Origin: Streptomyces sp. CBMA29
GTDB taxonomy: Bacteria > Actinomycetota > Actinomycetes > Streptomycetales > Streptomycetaceae
Assembly (NCBI RefSeq): GCF_014596445.1
Contig: NZ_MECL01000182.1
Location: 32,249 to 96,248, forward strand
DNA length: 64,000 bases
Direction of reading: 5' to 3'
The position numbers and the translations under genes were made by a program. Every line of letters starts with the position of its first letter. Position 1 is the first letter of the stretch. The notes under the pieces are model-generated. The model had not been told where the DNA came from. It saw only the letters and a list, made by a program, of their open reading frames with translations, and searched no databases. Positions 41,636-50,306 of this stretch are shown here, piece after piece.

Positions 41636-41648
41636 GGGGGAGCGGGGG

Positions 41649-42710
41649 TCAGGACGCGGAGTGGTCCTGGGCCGCCTTCTGGACGTACTCGTCGGTGTAC
41701 GTCTTCGACAGGTCGATCGTCTTGCCCTTCACGGTCGGGTCGACCGCGGTCAGGACGCGGAGCACCGTCTGCGGAGCGTCGGCCGGCATCTGGCCGGTCG
41801 GGTTGTACATGCCCATCTCATTGGCCAGCGCCTGGACGTACTGGTCCTTGCCGCTGCCGGAGTAGAAGTCGGCCGGGACCTGCTCGGTGATCTCCGCGGC
41901 CGAGTGGGACTCCATCCACTGGAGCGTCTGGTAGACGGCGTTGACCATCTTCTGGACGGTCTCCTTGTGGCTGTTGGCCCAGGCCGTCTGGACGGTCAGC
42001 GCGGTGCCCGGGTACGGGCCGCCGAGCGCGGCCTTGGTGCCCGCCGCGGTGCGCATGTCCGCGATGATCGTCCCGAGCTGCTTCTTGAGCAGCGTCGAAA
42101 TGGTCGGCTCGGTGGTGACACCCGCGTCGATCCGGTCGTGCTCGAAGGCCGCCACGAAGGTGGCACCGGCGGCCACCGCCACCAGGTGGGTGTCGGCCAT
42201 CGCGATGTTGTTGTGGATCGCGAGGTACGAGGCGATGGTGGAACTGGCGGAACCGAGCGAGGTGACGCCGACGTTCTTGCCCTTGAGGTCCGCGGGCGTC
42301 TTGATCGACGGCGCGTTCGTACGGGCCATCTCGACCATGCCGGGCGCCTGGAGGAGCTGGACGACCGCCTGGGTGTCCTTGCCCTTGAGCTGGAGCTTGA
42401 GGTTCGAGTCGTAGAAGCCGATCATGCCCTGCGCGTCACCCTTGAGCAGCGCGTCGGAGACCTGCGGCGTGCCCTGGAGGTTGGCGATCTTCACGTTCAG
42501 GCCCTGCTTCGTGAAGTAGCCCATCCGCTGCGCCAGGATCAGCGGGAGGTAACTCTGGTTCGCCTGGTTCGACAGGGCGATCGTCACCGTCTGCAGCGAC
42601 CCCGCGCTCGCCGCGTCGGTGGTCTTGTCGGACTTGCTGTCCGAGCAGGCCGTCACGCCTGTCGCCAGGACTACCGTCGCGGCTGCGAGAACGATCTTCT
42701 TGTGCCACAT
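41649..42710 (-). CDS. ABC transporter substrate-binding lipoprotein (SsuA/THI5-like)
   Basis: A 353-aa extracytoplasmic solute-binding lipoprotein. The signal peptide (MWHKKIVLAAATVVLATG) ends at a lipobox VTAC, with the acylated Cys at residue 22. The mature part has the NMT1/THI5-like pattern (ALSNQANQSYLPLILAQRMGYFTKQGLNVKI), as in aliphatic sulfonate, taurine or thiamine-precursor importers. It is the last gene of an ATPase-permease-binding protein operon. No sulfonate-monooxygenase genes adjoin it, so the ligand is unknown. Confidence 0.93.
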   Translation of the reverse strand: MWHKKIVLAAATVVLATGVTACSDSKSDKTTDAASAGSLQTVTIALSNQANQSYLPLILAQRMGYFTKQGLNVKIANLQGTPQVSDALLKGDAQGMIGFYDSNLKLQLKGKDTQAVVQLLQAPGMVEMARTNAPSIKTPADLKGKNVGVTSLGSASSTIASYLAIHNNIAMADTHLVAVAAGATFVAAFEHDRIDAGVTTEPTISTLLKKQLGTIIADMRTAAGTKAALGGPYPGTALTVQTAWANSHKETVQKMVNAVYQTLQWMESHSAAEITEQVPADFYSGSGKDQYVQALANEMGMYNPTGQMPADAPQTVLRVLTAVDPTVKGKTIDLSKTYTDEYVQKAAQDHSAS

Positions 42711-42882
42711 GTGCGTTGTCTTCTCCTCGGAAGCGGGTGGGTCGTGCGCCGTCTCGGGTCGTGCCGCGGGCCGCGAGTCGCCGCGGGGCGGTTGACCGTC
42801 GGGGGGATGGCGGAAGGGGCGGGGATGGCGGGAGTCCCGGAGGCCGTCCAGGTCACGGCGGTGCTGTCGCCGGTCATGGCGG

Positions 42883-43788
42883 TCACGCCTCCGCTCCGGA
42901 CTTCTGCGGACGCGGCTGCCAGCTCAGCAGCCACCGCTCGAGCAGCGAGATCAGTCCCTCGGCCGCCAGCGCGAACGCGGCGGTGATGACGAGTCCCGCG
43001 TAGACCCCGTTGGGATCGAAATTGGCCTGCGCCTGGAAGATGAGCAGCCCGAGGCCCTGCTGCGCCCCGAGCAGTTCGCCCACGATCGCGCCGGTGATGG
43101 CGAAACCGAAGGCCACGTGCAGGCTGGTGGTGATCCAGCTCAGCGCGGACGGGACGACCACGTGCAAGGTCACCCGGGTGTTGCTCGCGCCGAGGATGCG
43201 GGCGTTGGCGAGGAGATTGCGGTCCACCTCGCGGGCGCCCTGGAAGGCGTTGAAGAACACGCCGAAGAAGACCAGTACCGCGGCCAGCATGACCTTGGAG
43301 CTGATGCCGAGACCGAACCAGATCGCGAACACCGAGCCCAGGAGGATGCGCGGGATCGAGTTCAGGGTCTTGATGTAGGGCGCGAAGACATCGGCCAGGA
43401 AGCGCAGCCGGCCCAGCACGATGCCGAGGACGACGCCCAGGGTGACCCCGATGCCGAAGCCCAACAGGGTCTCCTGCAACGTCACCCACACCTGGTCCCA
43501 CAGCGGTCCCTGCGACGTACCGTTGCGCACCCAGTCCCACAGCTTCGAGCAGATGCCCGACGGCTTGCCGGAATAGAACGGGTCGACGATCTCCGTCGAG
43601 GCGAGCACCTGCCACAGGCCGATGAACGCGGCGAGGACGGCGGCCCTGACAACGTTGACCCACACGCGGCGCCTGGCCCGTTGTCGCTTGGCCAGCGCGG
43701 CGCGGGCCGCTCCGGCGTCGCTCTTCTGCGGCTCGGGTCGCGCGAGGATCTCGTCGGTCGCCGACCCGGTCGCGGTGTCGGTCTTCAT
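42883..43788 (-). CDS. ABC transporter permease (SsuC/TauC-like)
   Basis: A 301-aa inner membrane permease with about six TM segments. The EAA loop is present as EVDRNLLANARILGASNTRVTLHVVVPSALSWI (about residues 180-215), typical of the BPD_transp_1 family for sulfonate/nitrate/taurine uptake. The N-terminal 40 residues are a charged cytosolic extension. It lies 28 nt downstream of the ATPase gene and 172 nt before the binding-protein gene. Confidence 0.93.
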   Translation of the reverse strand: MKTDTATGSATDEILARPEPQKSDAGAARAALAKRQRARRRVWVNVVRAAVLAAFIGLWQVLASTEIVDPFYSGKPSGICSKLWDWVRNGTSQGPLWDQVWVTLQETLLGFGIGVTLGVVLGIVLGRLRFLADVFAPYIKTLNSIPRILLGSVFAIWFGLGISSKVMLAAVLVFFGVFFNAFQGAREVDRNLLANARILGASNTRVTLHVVVPSALSWITTSLHVAFGFAITGAIVGELLGAQQGLGLLIFQAQANFDPNGVYAGLVITAAFALAAEGLISLLERWLLSWQPRPQKSGAEA

Positions 43789-43816
43789 AGGCTCATGCCT
43801 CTTCCGTACGGATGGT

Positions 43817-44716
43817 TCAGGCCGCCGATTCCGGCGTCACGGTCTCGGCCGACGCGGTCTCGGGCCGCGCGGCCGTGCGGGAGTACGCGAGCTGCACCTC
43901 GTCCCGCAGCGCCTGCCAGACCCGTTCGTGGAGTTTGACGAATTCGGGAGTGTGCCGGATCTCGCGGGGATTGCGCGGCCGGGGGAGATCGATCTCGAAC
44001 TCCTCCTTCACGGTGGCCGGCCCCGCCGTCAGGACCACGACCTTGTCGGCGAGCGAGATCGCCTCCTCCAGGTCATGCGTGACGAACACGACCGAGGGCC
44101 GGGTGAGGTCCCAGAGCGAGAGCAGTTCGTCGGACATGATCTGACGGGTCTGCACATCGAGCCCGGAGAAGGGCTCGTCCATCAGCAGCACCCGCGGCTC
44201 GTTGATCATCGTCTGCGCGAGTGCCACCCTCTTGCGCATTCCGCCGGAGAGCTGGTGCGGGTGGTACCGCTCGAACCCCGCGAGGCCCACCCGGCGGATC
44301 CACTCGGCCGCGGCGGCGTGCGCCTCCTTGCGGGACGCGCCCCGGAAGCGCGGGCCCGCCGCGACGTTGCCGATGACGGTCTTCCAGGGGAACACCGCGT
44401 CCGTCTGGAAGACGAACCCGACGTCCTTGCCTATGCCCTCCACCGGACGCCCGTCGACGAGCACCTCACCGCTGTCCGGCCGTTCCATGCCGGAGATCAA
44501 CGAGAGAGTCGTCGATTTCCCGCATCCGGTGGGACCCACGACCGCGGTGAACTCTCCGGGCCTGACGGTGAAATCGATGTTGCGCAGGACGTCATGATTT
44601 CCGCCCTGCGGGGTACTGAAGGACTTGCACACGTCGCGCATCGCGATAGGCGATGTCGTCGGTTGCGGCGATTTGACTAGACCATTGCTGTGCCCGTGCT
44701 GGGATTCGCTTGCCAC
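43817..44716 (-). CDS. ABC transporter ATP-binding protein (SsuB/TauB-like)
   Basis: A 299-aa ABC ATPase. Walker A is VVGPTGCGKST, the signature is HQLSGGMRKRVALAQ, Walker B is RVLLMDEPFSGLD, and the H-loop is FVTHDLEEA. It energises the adjacent permease for a small-molecule importer of the sulfonate/nitrate/taurine class. The GTG at 44716 is my preferred start; an ATG at 44641 (MRDVCKSF) is an alternative closer to the domain. It is divergent from the IS4-like gene across 196 bases. Confidence 0.93.
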   Translation of the reverse strand: MASESQHGHSNGLVKSPQPTTSPIAMRDVCKSFSTPQGGNHDVLRNIDFTVRPGEFTAVVGPTGCGKSTTLSLISGMERPDSGEVLVDGRPVEGIGKDVGFVFQTDAVFPWKTVIGNVAAGPRFRGASRKEAHAAAAEWIRRVGLAGFERYHPHQLSGGMRKRVALAQTMINEPRVLLMDEPFSGLDVQTRQIMSDELLSLWDLTRPSVVFVTHDLEEAISLADKVVVLTAGPATVKEEFEIDLPRPRNPREIRHTPEFVKLHERVWQALRDEVQLAYSRTAARPETASAETVTPESAA

Positions 44717-44912
44717 GCGAGTGAGGCTGCCAGAACCGACGGGCAGACACCAACCTCGTCGAACATGGGTGCATTGACTTAAGCGTCCGGAGGCCGCTGA
44801 CCTCACTCTCCGTCGACGTCGTTGTCCGGAGAAATTCCCTCTAGTGCCTCTTTCTCCCGACTATTCATAGTGGGTTAGACGCGGAGGGTTCTCCAGGGGT
44901 AGCTTCTGGCGA

Positions 44913-46127
44913 ATGACGTTTCGCCATCTCGACATATCGCCTGAAACGCATCTTCCCGACCGGCTCGCACTGCGCATGCTCGTGGAGACTTTCCGGCCGG
45001 ATGTGATGGACCGGCTCGTGGACAAAACCGAGCGCCGAGAGCGCCGCAGGCGTCTCCTGCCCGCACAGCTCATGATGTATTTCGTTCTGGCGATGTGGCT
45101 CTTCGGGGCCTCCTCTTATGAGGAGGTGCTCGCCAAGCTCACCGGCGGTCTGCCCGAGATGTTCCCGGGCGCCGGTGTCGGCGGGTCGGGTGACGTGGCC
45201 AGCGCGGCTGCCATCGCGCGGGCCCGCATGCGGCTCGGCGTCGAACCCCTCAAGGCGCTCTGCGGTCACCTCGCCGACGCCGCGGGCCACGGGACACGGC
45301 TGGACGGCGAGCGGGTCTTCGTCTACGAGAGCGTCGCGATGGAAGTGCCGGACACCCCCGCGAACCGGGCCGGTTACAGCTCCCCCGACACCACGGCGCC
45401 GCAGTTGGACAAGCACCGCTCGCTCGACGTGTGGGTGTCCTCGCTCACCGACTGCCGGCTGCGCGTCTCAGCGGTCGCGGCCATCACGCCCCGGGCGGAG
45501 GAAGGCGCCGAGGGTCTGCTCGCGCAGTGGCCGGACGACCTGCTCGACAAGCGGTCGTTGGTGGTCGGCGACGAGGAACTGATCCCGGTCGCGCTGTGGT
45601 CGGCACTGGCCGAGGCCGGCGCCGACCAGATCTGGCGCTCCGGCGGCCCCGGACCCGCCCCGTACTCACTGCCGGTGATGCGCGAACTCCCCGACGGCTC
45701 CTACCTGTCGGAACTGGCGACGGACGCCGGTCCCGGCGAAGGTCCGGGGTCGGGGACCGCGGTCCGGGTGGTGCCGTGCGGCGACCGCACGGCCGCGCGG
45801 TCCGCCGGGGCGGGACCGGCCCCTGGCGCTCCGCTGCTGGTCACCTCGGTTCTCGACAGCACGGTGTCGGCCGACGAGATCAGGGCCCGCTACGAACGGG
45901 CGGCCGTCGCGAGCGGTGACGGCGTCGCCCACTTCGTCGAGCAGATCACCGGGCCACGGGTGCTATTACGGTCGAAAAGCCCCGAACTCGTGCAGCAGGA
46001 AATATATGCCCTCCTGTGCACCTATCATGCCGTCGGGCACCTGGTGTCGCCGCCGCTTTCGGTGGGTCCGATTTCGACCGATCCGACCACTGGACTGGGG
46101 GAGTGGGCGGCGGTGAGGCCGCGTTAA
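44913..46127 (+). CDS. Domesticated IS4-family transposase-like protein, catalytic residues lost
   Basis: A 404-aa protein with the IS4 transposase N-terminal domain (LPDRLALRMLVETFRPDVMDRLVDK, LLPAQLMMYFVLAMWLFGASSYEEV) and a C-terminal IS4 block (GPRVLLRSKSPELVQQEIYALLCTYHAVGHL). The catalytic triad looks broken: the first-Asp segment reads VFVYESVAMEVPDTPANRA instead of the usual VDGT-type motif, the second is VVGDEEL instead of ADRGF, and the Y-x2-RW-x2-E segment is replaced by ARYERAAVASGDGVAHF. I see no inverted repeats or target duplication. The intact frame suggests exaptation, perhaps as a DNA-binding protein linked to the adjacent conservon (inference). Confidence 0.8.
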   Translation: MTFRHLDISPETHLPDRLALRMLVETFRPDVMDRLVDKTERRERRRRLLPAQLMMYFVLAMWLFGASSYEEVLAKLTGGLPEMFPGAGVGGSGDVASAAAIARARMRLGVEPLKALCGHLADAAGHGTRLDGERVFVYESVAMEVPDTPANRAGYSSPDTTAPQLDKHRSLDVWVSSLTDCRLRVSAVAAITPRAEEGAEGLLAQWPDDLLDKRSLVVGDEELIPVALWSALAEAGADQIWRSGGPGPAPYSLPVMRELPDGSYLSELATDAGPGEGPGSGTAVRVVPCGDRTAARSAGAGPAPGAPLLVTSVLDSTVSADEIRARYERAAVASGDGVAHFVEQITGPRVLLRSKSPELVQQEIYALLCTYHAVGHLVSPPLSVGPISTDPTTGLGEWAAVRPR

Positions 46128-46217
46128 GTCAGTAGCGCAACCCTTTGCTCCTGCGGGCACGCGTGTGCTGCAATAAAGTCCCCGCAGAGGGCGTCGAAGT
46201 GAACAGACACAAAGAGC

Positions 46218-46251
46218 CTCCGACCTGGTATGCAGTGGTATGCGGTCGGAG
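46218..46251. promoter_or_regulatory. Hairpin enclosing two direct repeats upstream of cvnA
   Basis: Arms CTCCGACC (46218-46225) and GGTCGGAG (46244-46251) enclose an 18-base loop containing TGGTATGC twice (46226-46233 and 46236-46243). It lies 90 bases after the IS4-like gene and upstream of cvnA. It could be a terminator for the former or an operator of the latter. Confidence 0.5.
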
Positions 46252-46412
46252 CCGAACGTCTCATCGCGGTGAACCGGATAATCAAGCGTCGCCGCGCCAT
46301 GCGGTGGCGTTATGAGGGTTAAGGGTTAGTGAATGGAAGACCAGCGGTCTCACGGAGCCGGCAATCCGTTGACATGCGGGGACCGCTTGACACAGCACGA
46401 TGCGGCGACGGC

Positions 46413-49277
46413 ATGACGAGCGCGCGGAGACGGGGTCGCGCACCCGCGCCGAAATGGATCTCCCCCCTCACCGGGCTCGGCTCCAGGCTCTGGACCAAAC
46501 GCAGGCTCGGTGACTGGCGGCTGCGCAATCGCATGCTGCTCCTCGTGCTCGTCCCGCTGATCGCGATCATTCCGCTGGTCGGCGTGCGCGTGTTCTCCGC
46601 GGTCGGCAACCTCCAGAGCGCGGCCCATATCCAAGGGCAGGCGCAGCTCGCCCAGCAGGTGTCCACGCTGGTCAGCGCGCTCGACGACGAACGCGACCTC
46701 ACCCAGTTGGCACTCACCGGGTCGGGCACCGCCAAGGACGAGAAGCTCGCGGCGGCGCAACAGGCCACCAACACGCAGGTGAAGGCGTTCGGCGAGAGCC
46801 TGGACAAACACCAGAGCAGCGTCGACGCACTGCCCGCCGCCGTACGCCTGATCGGCGCGCGCGCCGAGGCCCGGCTCGGTGACCTGACCCCGCTGCGCGC
46901 CTCGACCAAGGGCCTCGCCCACGGCGCCAACACGCCGACCTTCAGCGCCTACAGCACGATCATCGGCAATCTGCTGGACTTCAGCCAGCAGCTCGCCGCG
47001 GTCAGCTCCGACCACACGCTCGGCAGCCTGGTCACCACGCTCGCCTCGATCGAGCAGATCGAGCAGCAGACGTCGAGCGAACGCGGCTTCATCGTCGACG
47101 CGCTCGACCGCGGCTTCACGCTGGAGCTCAAGGAGAAGATCGAGCAGGCGCACTTCGACACCGCCAACGGCACCTTCGCGAACAACGCGTCGACCTCGCT
47201 CCTCAACCTGTACCAGTCGACGGTCAGCGGCGACAAGGTCGGCGCGGCCGACGGCACCATCCAGGTGGTCGCCACCGCCGCGCAGGAGGACATCCCGCTC
47301 GACAGCCTCGGCATCACCAAGGCCACCGCGTTCGACCAGATCACCGACAAGCTCGACGCCGTACGCATCGTCGAGCGGCAGACCGTGGCGGACCTCAACG
47401 ACCGCTCCTCGCACCTGCTGTCGGCCGTACGCACCCAGCTCTACGAGAACATCGCCATCATCGTCGCCGTGGTCGCGCTGTCCTTCCTCGGCGCGCTGAT
47501 CCTGGCCAGGTCCGTGGTCCGGCCGCTGCGCCAACTGCGGGTGTCCGCACTGGACGTGGCCGACAACCGGCTGCCGGGCGCGGTCCGCCGACTGCGTGAT
47601 CTGAACCCCTCGGAGACGGACCAGCCGGTACGGGTCGAGCCGATCGAGGTGCAGTCGCAGGACGAGGTGGGCCAGGTGGCGCGCGCCTTCGACCGCGTGC
47701 ACTTCGAGGCGGTCCGGCTCGCCACCGAGCAGGCGCGGATGCGCTCCAACGTCAACGCGATCTTCACCAACCTCTCGCGGCGCAGTGAGAGCCTGGTGCT
47801 GCGCCAGCTCCAGCTCATCGACGACCTGGAGAACAGCGAGCAGGACCCCGGTCAGCTCACCGCCCTGTTCCAGCTCGACCACCTCGCGACCCGCATGCGC
47901 CGCAACAACGAGAACCTGCTGGTGCTCGCGGGCGAGGAACAGAGCCGCCGCTGGGACCAGCCGGTGTCGCTGTTCGACCTGGTCCGCGCCGCGACCGCCG
48001 AGGTCGAGCAGTACGAGCGGGTGGTGCTCTACGAACTGCCCGACGTGGCGGTGGCCGGACAGGCCGCCACCGACGTCGTCCACCTGATGGCCGAGATCAT
48101 CGAGAACGCCACGACGTTCTCCGGCCCCGAGACCCAGGTGCTGGTGGGCGCCAAGATGCTCACCGCGGGCGATGTGGTCCTGGACATCGCGGACGCGGGC
48201 ATCGGCATCCGGCCCGAGGAACTGGAGCGGATCAACCGGCGGCTCGCCGAGCCCCCGGTCCTCGATGTCGCGATCTCCCGCCGCATGGGCCTGTTCGTGG
48301 TCGGCCGGCTGGCGGCCAAGTACGGCATCCAGGTACGGCTGACGAGTACGAGCAGGACCGGCCTGAACGCGCTCATCCGGATCCCACTGACTTTGCTGGT
48401 GTCCGCGAGCGAGTTGGAGGTGGACGGCCCGCAGGTCTTCGACCAGTCGGCGCTGCGGCCCGGCCCGTACGACACCGGCGAGATCGCCGGGCTGCCGCGC
48501 GGCGGCGTCGCGGCCGGACAGGCGGGCGACCCGCGCTTCGACGGCCCCTACGGGCCCGCGGGCACGCCCTCGCGCGGCCGGTCGTACGACGACGTCCCGG
48601 CGGGTCGCCACTCCGGTCAGCCCGACGGCGGCTTCCCGTGGTTCCACGACCAGGAGGAGGGCGGCGGCCCCGACGGCGACTTCTCGTGGTTCGCCTCGGA
48701 AGAGGAGGAGGCCGAGGCGGTCGCGCGCCTGGAAGGCCACGGGTCCGACCGGTTACCGATCTTCGACGCGATGAGGTCGCAGTGGCCGGCCGGGCAGGGA
48801 CCGCAGCAGGCGCAGCCCCCACAGGGGCACGTGCGTCCGCAGGTCCCGCCGCAGCCGCAGGCCCTTCCCCACCAGCGGATCCAGCCGCCGGCCCAGCGTC
48901 CGCAGCCCCTGCCGCAGCCCCAACCCCAGGCGCAGGTCAGGCCGCAGGCGCAACCCCGCCCGCCGGCCCAGCCGCCGGGGAACCCCGCTCACCCCTCACC
49001 CTCGTGGGCCCGGCCGGGACCCGAGGACGCGGGCGGCCCGGCGACCGGCGGCACGACCGCCCAGGGTCTGCCCCGGCGGGTGCCGTTGAACAACCTCTCG
49101 GCCGAGGCACGGCCGCGCGGCCCGGTGCAGCAGCCGAACGCGGCGCCGACCGCCCCGCGCGCGGCGAACCTGATGAGGGATCGGCTGTCGAACTTCCACC
49201 AAGGGGTCAGACAGGGTAAGGATGGGTCCGACCGCGAGGGGCCCGGCCGGACGCCGGGCGGATCGGGTCCGCTATGA
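46413..49277 (+). CDS. cvnA: Conservon sensor histidine kinase with nitrate/nitrite-sensing domain (CvnA)
   Basis: A 954-aa membrane protein. TM1 is at about residues 41-63 (MLLLVLVPLIAIIPLVGVRVF). The extracellular NIT domain (about 70-345) includes QTSSERGFIVDALDRGF, TM2 is near residue 355, and a HAMP-like region follows. The HATPase domain's N box is EIIENATTFSGP near residue 560 and the G1 box is DIADAGIGI. The C-terminal 250 residues are low-complexity Pro/Gln-rich. There is no conventional phospho-acceptor His box, as in other CvnA proteins. The start is uncertain: ATG 46413, ATG 46374 or GTG 46329. It is followed by cvnB and cvnC but no cvnD. Confidence 0.93.
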   Translation: MTSARRRGRAPAPKWISPLTGLGSRLWTKRRLGDWRLRNRMLLLVLVPLIAIIPLVGVRVFSAVGNLQSAAHIQGQAQLAQQVSTLVSALDDERDLTQLALTGSGTAKDEKLAAAQQATNTQVKAFGESLDKHQSSVDALPAAVRLIGARAEARLGDLTPLRASTKGLAHGANTPTFSAYSTIIGNLLDFSQQLAAVSSDHTLGSLVTTLASIEQIEQQTSSERGFIVDALDRGFTLELKEKIEQAHFDTANGTFANNASTSLLNLYQSTVSGDKVGAADGTIQVVATAAQEDIPLDSLGITKATAFDQITDKLDAVRIVERQTVADLNDRSSHLLSAVRTQLYENIAIIVAVVALSFLGALILARSVVRPLRQLRVSALDVADNRLPGAVRRLRDLNPSETDQPVRVEPIEVQSQDEVGQVARAFDRVHFEAVRLATEQARMRSNVNAIFTNLSRRSESLVLRQLQLIDDLENSEQDPGQLTALFQLDHLATRMRRNNENLLVLAGEEQSRRWDQPVSLFDLVRAATAEVEQYERVVLYELPDVAVAGQAATDVVHLMAEIIENATTFSGPETQVLVGAKMLTAGDVVLDIADAGIGIRPEELERINRRLAEPPVLDVAISRRMGLFVVGRLAAKYGIQVRLTSTSRTGLNALIRIPLTLLVSASELEVDGPQVFDQSALRPGPYDTGEIAGLPRGGVAAGQAGDPRFDGPYGPAGTPSRGRSYDDVPAGRHSGQPDGGFPWFHDQEEGGGPDGDFSWFASEEEEAEAVARLEGHGSDRLPIFDAMRSQWPAGQGPQQAQPPQGHVRPQVPPQPQALPHQRIQPPAQRPQPLPQPQPQAQVRPQAQPRPPAQPPGNPAHPSPSWARPGPEDAGGPATGGTTAQGLPRRVPLNNLSAEARPRGPVQQPNAAPTAPRAANLMRDRLSNFHQGVRQGKDGSDREGPGRTPGGSGPL

Positions 49278-49376
49278 GCGGACTCACAGCTCCCACGTCC
49301 TCTGTGTTTCCCGTGTTTCCCCTGTCCGTAGCGCCGTCGGACGACGTCCTCGGCAGCATAGGAAGCAGCTACACCC

Positions 49377-49799
49377 ATGAGCGATCTGAGCAACGAAGCA
49401 CAGAACCTGAACTGGCTCATCGCCAACTTCGTGAAGCAGGTGCCGGGGGTCGCGCACGCGGTCGTGATCTCCTCGGACGGCGTCCAACTCCTGGCCTCCG
49501 CGTCCCTGCCCAAGGACCGTGGCGAACAACTCGCCGCGATGGCCTCGGGTCTGGCGAGCCTGACGCAGGGCGCGGCCCTGCTCTTCGAGGCCGGGGTGGT
49601 CACGCAGACCGTCGTCGACATGGAGAACGGATTCCTCTTCCTGATGTCGGTCAGCGACGGCTCCGTGCTGGTGGTGCTTGCCTCACCGACCTGCGACATG
49701 AAGGTCGTCGGTTACGAGATGGCGTTGCTGGTCGAGCGGACCGGCGACGTACTCACGCCCGACGTGCGCAGGGAACTGCAGAACGCGCTGGCCGGCTGA
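49377..49799 (+). CDS. cvnB: Roadblock/LC7-domain protein (CvnB)
   Basis: A 140-aa cytosolic protein with a single roadblock/LC7 fold (LNWLIANFVKQVPGVAHAVVISSDGVQLLAS at the N-terminus, and the GFLFLMSVSDGSVLVVLASPTCDMKVVGYEMALLV core). CvnB-type proteins act as GTPase-activating or scaffold partners in actinobacterial conservons, between the CvnA sensor and the CvnD GTPase. It lies 100 bp after cvnA and 49 bp before cvnC. No cvnD follows in this locus. Confidence 0.94.
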   Translation: MSDLSNEAQNLNWLIANFVKQVPGVAHAVVISSDGVQLLASASLPKDRGEQLAAMASGLASLTQGAALLFEAGVVTQTVVDMENGFLFLMSVSDGSVLVVLASPTCDMKVVGYEMALLVERTGDVLTPDVRRELQNALAG

Positions 49800-49848
49800 G
49801 GGCCGGCGCGATGGGCCGTCCGAATCACACCCGGAAGGATGTGCGTTC

Positions 49849-50211
49849 GTGAGTGGAGACCGAGACCGAAGGCGCAACTCGCCGTTCGTCCGTCCGTACG
49901 CCGTCACCCGCGGCCGGACGACGGCGCGGACCGACTTCGCGCTGGAGGCCCTGGTCGGCACCACCGCTCTCGCCTGGGAGAGCGGTGTGCGGTTCTTCCC
50001 CGAGCAGCAGGCGATCTGCCGGCTGTGCATGAACCTCACATCGGTGGCCGAGATCTCCGCGCTGATGAACATCCCGCTCGGCGTGACCCGCGTCCTGGTG
50101 GGCGACCTCGCCGAGAGCGGCTTCGTCATCGTCCAGCAGCCCACGTACGCCGAGGGCCGGCCGGACGTCACGCTGCTGGAGCGGGTGCTCACCGGGCTGC
50201 GCGGCCTCTGA
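49849..50211 (+). CDS. cvnC: DUF742 protein (CvnC)
   Basis: A 120-aa protein with the DUF742 pattern: an N-terminal FVRPYAVTRGRT motif, then QAICRLCMNLTSVAEISALMNIPLGVTRVLVGDLAESGFVIV, a winged-helix-like segment. CvnC is a core conservon component of unclear biochemical role. The GTG at 49849 follows GGAAGGATGTG. Normally a CvnD GTPase gene overlaps or follows immediately; here the next gene is a methyltransferase. Confidence 0.94.
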   Translation: MSGDRDRRRNSPFVRPYAVTRGRTTARTDFALEALVGTTALAWESGVRFFPEQQAICRLCMNLTSVAEISALMNIPLGVTRVLVGDLAESGFVIVQQPTYAEGRPDVTLLERVLTGLRGL

Positions 50212-50306
50212 GGCCGCGCGGTCGCGGTACCCGAGGCCCGGTCCCGCGCCGGTCCTGCCCTGTTCCCGGCCGTACGACGGCCGCGCCCGACGACCTACGG
50301 AGTGCC

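Noticed and set aside
44700..46330. An intact insertion sequence around the IS4-like gene
   Set aside because: No terminal inverted repeats or target-site duplications are visible and the catalytic residues are altered; it looks like a resident gene.
46350..48740. A 796-residue minus-strand frame over cvnA
   Set aside because: A shadow of the conservon sensor kinase gene, with no recognisable domain.
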